From: JABFRG01 sp038210445
GTDB taxonomy: Bacteria; Myxococcota_A; Polyangia; Polyangiales; Polyangiaceae
Direction of reading: 5' to 3'
DNA: 64,000 bases
Assembly (NCBI GenBank): GCA_038210445.1
Contig: JBBQWQ010000009.1
Coordinates: 62,001-126,000 of the forward strand
Positions 60,731-64,000 of this stretch are shown piece by piece. Within the stretch, counting starts at the first letter, position 1, and each line of letters begins with the position of its first letter. A program made the position numbers and the translations under genes. The notes below the pieces were generated by a model. That model was not told the origin of the DNA, made no database searches, and saw nothing but the letters and a program-made list of their open reading frames with translations.

Positions 60731-61596
60731 TCACCCTGCGCCACGCCGATGCGCTCACGGTGGGTGCGCACGTGGCCCCGGGCAGCGCCGACCTGGCGTA
60801 CCTCGACCCGCCGTTCGCGGTGGGCATCGCGTTCGGAGCCCGCGTCGGAAAGAAGGGCGCGCGGGCCCAAGGCCCGCAGGCGTACGACGATCGCTGGGGG
60901 TCGCTCGAGGCCTATCTGGCATGGCTCGCACCCCGGCTCCAGGCGGCCTACGACGTGCTTGCGCCCGACGGCTCACTGTGGCTTCACCTCGACCACCGGG
61001 CCATCCACGAGGCGCATGCGCTGGCAGTTCGGGCCTTCGGGCGATCGCGGTTTCTGGGCGAGATCATCTGGGTTCCGGGCAACGGATCGAAGTCGCGGAA
61101 GGGTCCCGGGACGACCCACCAGACGATCTTGATCTTCGGCAAGGGCGAAGAGGCCATCTGGAACGCAAAGGATCCCGCGCTCCGGGAGCCCTTCGCGGCC
61201 ACCAGCCTGTCCATGCACTTCAAGAACGTCGACGCCGACGGCCGCAACTATCGGGAGCGCGTGATCGCCGGCAAGGCCTACCGCTACTTCGCCGACGAGG
61301 GGCGCGCGCTCGGCAGCGTGTGGAGCGACTGCCCGGCGATGGTGGCCAATACGCCGCTGCGCAAGGAGAGCACGGGCTACCCCACGCAAAAGCCCGAGAA
61401 GCTCCTCGACCGCATCGTGCGCGCCGCCTCGCGACCGGGCGGCCTTGTCGTCGATCCGTTCTGCGGCTCGGGCACGACGCTGGTCGCTGCGGCCAAGGCG
61501 GGGCGGCGCGCGGTGGGGCTCGACGTGGGCGCGCTGGCCATCGCCACCACGACCGAGCGCGTTCGCGGTGCGGGCTTCCCCGTCGACGTGGGGTAG
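60727..61596 (+). CDS. solitary beta-class DNA methyltransferase
   Basis: A 289-residue DNA methyltransferase. Motif IV DPPF (27-30) precedes motif I VVDPFCGSGTT (241-251), the beta-class order, so it should be an N6-adenine or N4-cytosine enzyme. STGYPTQKPEKLLDRI before motif I is typical. No restriction endonuclease or specificity gene lies nearby, so it is an orphan. The start is most likely TTG at 60727, overlapping the preceding stop (TTGA). Target sequence unknown. Confidence 0.85.
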   Translation: MITLRHADALTVGAHVAPGSADLAYLDPPFAVGIAFGARVGKKGARAQGPQAYDDRWGSLEAYLAWLAPRLQAAYDVLAPDGSLWLHLDHRAIHEAHALAVRAFGRSRFLGEIIWVPGNGSKSRKGPGTTHQTILIFGKGEEAIWNAKDPALREPFAATSLSMHFKNVDADGRNYRERVIAGKAYRYFADEGRALGSVWSDCPAMVANTPLRKESTGYPTQKPEKLLDRIVRAASRPGGLVVDPFCGSGTTLVAAAKAGRRAVGLDVGALAIATTTERVRGAGFPVDVG

Positions 61597-61726
61597 CCAA
61601 AGCGCGCCCGTGCGCGGTCGCGCGCAAATGTCGCCGCCGGCTCTCGCACCGACTCCGAGCATGAACCTGCGGCCCACTTCTGATCTGCCCCTGAATGCCA
61701 CATCCGTCCACCGCATCGAGAGAGGC

Positions 61727-62324
61727 ATGGTGGTGCTTCGCTCCTTGCGCTCTCCCCTCCTTTGCCTGCTCCTCGCAGGGTTGCCCGGGGTTGCCTGCAG
61801 CGATCCCGCTCCGGCTCTGGCGCTGCCGAGCGAGGACGCCGGCGCACCCGATGGCGCCGCGACGGGGGTCGACGCTGCGCCAGAAGCGCCTCTTCGCGAC
61901 CATCCGGACCTGCACCCTGGCGACGCCGCTCGCGTGTACCCCAGAGATCACCACCACCGGTTTGCCTGCAATCTACACACAAGTGGATGGCTTTTGGCCA
62001 TTCGGCAGCGAGGTCTACCTCTCGATTCGCACCCCGGCCGGGGGCGCCGACCTATACGTGTCGCACGACGCAGGGGCGAGCTTCACGTTGATCCAACCGG
62101 CCTTCGCGGGGGCCCGGTTCGCCACCGCGCACGCCGCGCATCCGGGTGAGTTCGCCTGGCTCGACGACAACGCCGTGCACTTCAGCGCCGATGCCGGCCG
62201 CACCTGGCGCCTGATTCCCCTGCCGGTGCCCAAACGCGGGCTGGCCTCCGGCATCGCGCTGCATGCCGGCGCCTCGCTGTACCTTTTCGAAGAGGGCAAC
62301 GCGTACCGCTACGCGACGCCCTGA
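61727..62324 (+). pseudogene. frameshifted lipoprotein with Asp-box repeats
   Basis: Frame 1 starts at ATG 61727 with a good lipoprotein signal peptide (LAGLPGVAC, then Ser) and an Asp/Ala linker. Coding quality then moves to another frame from about 61870, giving SEVYLSIRTPAGGADLYVS, SHDAGASF and SADAGRTW, two BNR/Asp-box motifs of sialidase-like propellers, up to the stop at 62324. Removing one G from the GGGGG run at 61864-61868 would fuse both parts into one protein of about 198 residues. Either a real mutation or a sequencing error. The 3' end overlaps trmFO by 16 bases. Confidence 0.65.
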
Positions 62325-63706
62325 ACCAGAGCGCTCCCGCCAAGCAGCGGCGCGCTGGCGAGCCAGCGTTCGAACGACGCCAGCGCCCTCTCCGAGAGCG
62401 CTTGATAGCGATCGCGCTTCTTGAGGCGACGGTTTTCGTGCGGCGGCAGACACGCCCAGGTGATGTTGGAGGGCATGTACTTGGGCTGCGGGCGCCCCAC
62501 GTGGGTCATGAGGCCGCCCAGCGCGGTGTCCTTGGGCGGCGGCGTGATGGCCTCGCCGCGCAGGCGCTGGGCAAGCAGCAGGCCGCACAAAAAGCCGGAA
62601 CCGCAGCTCTCCACGTAGCCCTCCACGCCGGTGATCTGCCCCGCCAGGTACACATGCGGCCGCGCCTTGAGCTGCAGCGTCGGGTCGAGCAGCGCCGGCG
62701 CGTCCACGAACGTGTTGCGGTGCACGGTAGCGTAGCGCTGAATCTCGCACTCTTCGAGGCCGGGAATCATGCGGAATACACGGTTCTGCTCGCCGTAGGT
62801 CATGCGCGACTGAAAGCCCACCAGGTTGTAGGCGGTCATGGCCTCGTCCTCGGCCCGCAGCTGCACCACCGCGAAGGGGCGGCGACCGGTCTTGGGGTCG
62901 GTGAGGCCCACCGGCTTCATGGGGCCGAAGGCCAGCGTCATCTCGCCGCGGGCTGCCATGATCTCGATGGGCAAGCACCCTTCGAAGTAGCGCACGTCTT
63001 CGAAGCTCCGCGGCTCGACCTTCTCCGCGGCCACCAGCGCCGCCACGAAGGCCTTGTACTCCGCCTCGTCGAAAGGGCAGTTCACGTAGGCCTCGTCGCC
63101 CAGCGCCTCGGCGTCCATGGGCGCTTCGTCGGCGCCTTCCGCCGCGCCGCCCTTGCCCCAGCGCGACTGTCGAAACACGCGATCCCAGGCGATGGAGTCG
63201 GCGGCCACGATGGGCGCGATGGCGTCGTAGTAGGCCAGGTGCGCCTGCCCCACGGCCTTCGCGAGATCGGCAGCCAGGGCGTCGCCGGTGAGCGGCCCGG
63301 TGGCGAGGATGACCGGATGCTCGGCGGTGGCCACGGGAATTTCGGTGACCACGCGGGCTTCGCGGGTGATGCGCGGGTGGGCATCGAGGCGAGCCTCCAC
63401 GAACCCCGAGAACTTGTCGCGATCCACCGCCAGCGCGCCCCCCGCGGGGACCTTGGCGGCATCGGCCGCGCCGAGGACCAGCGAGCCCGCGCGCCGCAGC
63501 TCCTCCTTGAGGAGCCCCACGGCGTTCACCAGCGCCGCGCCCCGCAGGCTGTTGGAGCAAACCAGCTCGCACAGCCGATCGCTGGTCTGCGCCGGCGTTC
63601 GCGCAACCGGCTTTTGCTCCACCAGCGTGACCAAAACGCCACGCTCCGCAAGTTGGTACGCAGCTTCACACCCGGCGAGACCGCCACCGATGACCGTTGC
63701 TTTCAC
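62309..63706 (-). CDS. trmFO: tRNA (uracil-5-)-methyltransferase, folate/FAD-dependent
   Basis: A 465-residue flavoprotein that forms ribothymidine at position 54 of tRNA, using methylene-tetrahydrofolate as methyl donor. The FAD-binding loop VIGGGLAGCEAAYQLA opens it. ELVCSNSLRG, FEGCLPIEIMAARG, PVGLTDP and LAGQITGVEGYVESCGSG are family blocks. I chose GTG 63706, which has GGAGAG five bases upstream and gives the normal family length; upstream in-frame starts would add 55 non-conserved residues. Confidence 0.95.
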   Translation of the reverse strand: MKATVIGGGLAGCEAAYQLAERGVLVTLVEQKPVARTPAQTSDRLCELVCSNSLRGAALVNAVGLLKEELRRAGSLVLGAADAAKVPAGGALAVDRDKFSGFVEARLDAHPRITREARVVTEIPVATAEHPVILATGPLTGDALAADLAKAVGQAHLAYYDAIAPIVAADSIAWDRVFRQSRWGKGGAAEGADEAPMDAEALGDEAYVNCPFDEAEYKAFVAALVAAEKVEPRSFEDVRYFEGCLPIEIMAARGEMTLAFGPMKPVGLTDPKTGRRPFAVVQLRAEDEAMTAYNLVGFQSRMTYGEQNRVFRMIPGLEECEIQRYATVHRNTFVDAPALLDPTLQLKARPHVYLAGQITGVEGYVESCGSGFLCGLLLAQRLRGEAITPPPKDTALGGLMTHVGRPQPKYMPSNITWACLPPHENRRLKKRDRYQALSERALASFERWLASAPLLGGSALVQGVA

Positions 63707-63790
63707 CGGCTCTCTCCTACTACGGCTCGCGCGCGCTGCGTAGCCGCGATGAGTGCGCACACGGGCCGCGACGTGAACCACGGGCAATGG

Positions 63791-63796
63791 TAGGGT
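63791..63796 (+). promoter_or_regulatory. extended -10 element, near-leaderless
   Basis: TGG-TAGGGT ends 10 bases before the ATG at 63807. Confidence 0.45.
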
Positions 63797-63806
63797 TCGC
63801 GCGCTT

Positions 63807-64000
63807 ATGACGGACACGCAAAAGAAGCTCGCGCTCACCGCCGTCTTCGCCCTCGCAGTGGGCGGCATCATCGCCTACAGCGTTCAGAAGAAAAGCGGCG
63901 ACGGCAAAGGCGACGCCGGCGCCCCGAACGGCTCGGTGATCGCGCCCGAAGCCGCCACCCCGCCGGTGGAAGCCGCCGCAACGGCGCCTCCGATGGATGC
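63807..64000 (+). CDS. membrane-anchored protein, 5' part only
   Basis: The first 64 complete codons before the window ends. The product has a short basic N-terminus, one membrane helix (about 9-25, LTAVFALAVGGIIAYSV), then a Gly/Ala/Pro linker. It is probably an anchored periplasmic protein; the functional domain lies outside the window. Confidence 0.6.
   Translation, partial: MTDTQKKLALTAVFALAVGGIIAYSVQKKSGDGKGDAGAPNGSVIAPEAATPPVEAAATAPPMD

Noticed and set aside
60727..61596. Restriction-modification system
   Set aside because: Only the methyltransferase is present; neighbours are a murein peptidase-like gene and a broken lipoprotein gene.
1..64000. CRISPR array, tRNA or rRNA gene
   Set aside because: No regularly spaced repeats with unique spacers and no cloverleaf or rRNA-like segment could be identified in the intergenic stretches; all gaps are under about 240 bases.

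Overview
The window is GC-rich (roughly 70% by eye, not counted) bacterial chromosome. It is densely packed with single-copy housekeeping genes and many secreted lipoproteins. There are no rRNA or tRNA genes, CRISPR arrays, insertion sequences or phage genes that I can see. The gene repertoire points to Myxococcota, most likely a Polyangia-type soil bacterium: very long TPR proteins, short 'D-A-D-A-G' lipoproteins, AgmX-like and PEGA/TPR two-TM proteins, a SahR-type regulator, an Hsp70 with a long low-complexity insert, and very high third-position GC. This placement is an inference from gene content; no marker gene was aligned.

Layout. 1-6.7 kb: a secreted propeller-like lipoprotein with one heme-c motif, a STAND/AAA-TPR protein and a MepA-like murein peptidase. 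6.8-12.4 kb: scoA-scoB-accD-folC (CoA transferase, acetyl-CoA carboxylase, folate), yajQ and glmM. 12.5-16.2 kb: a beta-helix lipoprotein and a SahR-like regulator in operon with ahcY. 16.4-28.2 kb: two tandem membrane phosphoethanolamine-transferase/sulfatase paralogues, a 1,902-residue TPR protein coupled to a membrane-anchored AsmA-like protein, and a small basic protein. 28.3-32.9 kb: serC, an SCP2-like protein, two lipoproteins, fmt and a small HExxH protein. 32.9-36.3 kb: an unusual Hsp70 and a J-domain protein. 36.4-39.3 kb: ccmC with two tiny membrane proteins, then an acyl-CoA dehydrogenase and an AgmX-like lipoprotein. 39.4-47 kb: a metzincin lipoprotein, a PrsW protease, and rlmN overlapping two FadL-like outer-membrane proteins and a lipoprotein. 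47-51.4 kb: tatBC, rsfS, proA, a small barrel protein. 51.5-54.9 kb: two convergent 'TPR two-TM protein + lipoprotein' cassettes. 55-64 kb: methylmalonyl-CoA epimerase, plsB, several envelope lipoproteins, a solitary DNA methyltransferase, a frameshifted lipoprotein gene, trmFO and the start of a membrane protein.

How the genes work together. Most of the window serves envelope biogenesis and turnover: GlmM feeds peptidoglycan precursors, PlsB and AccD feed phospholipid synthesis, TatBC exports folded proteins, CcmC handles heme for cytochrome c, and MepA-like enzymes trim murein. Fourteen predicted lipoproteins and several outer-membrane barrels sit around these. A second theme is one-carbon and translation chemistry (folC, fmt, trmFO, rlmN, ahcY, serC).

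The two observations I rate highest are (1) an Hsp70 whose nucleotide-binding and substrate-binding domains are separated by about 420 residues of Pro/Gln-rich sequence carrying a repeated FG-acidic motif, next to a dedicated J-domain/TPR protein, and (2) a recurring TAnnnT -10 element placed 6-10 bases before the start codon of at least 15 operon-leading genes, with no Shine-Dalgarno sequence, which implies widespread leaderless or near-leaderless transcripts.
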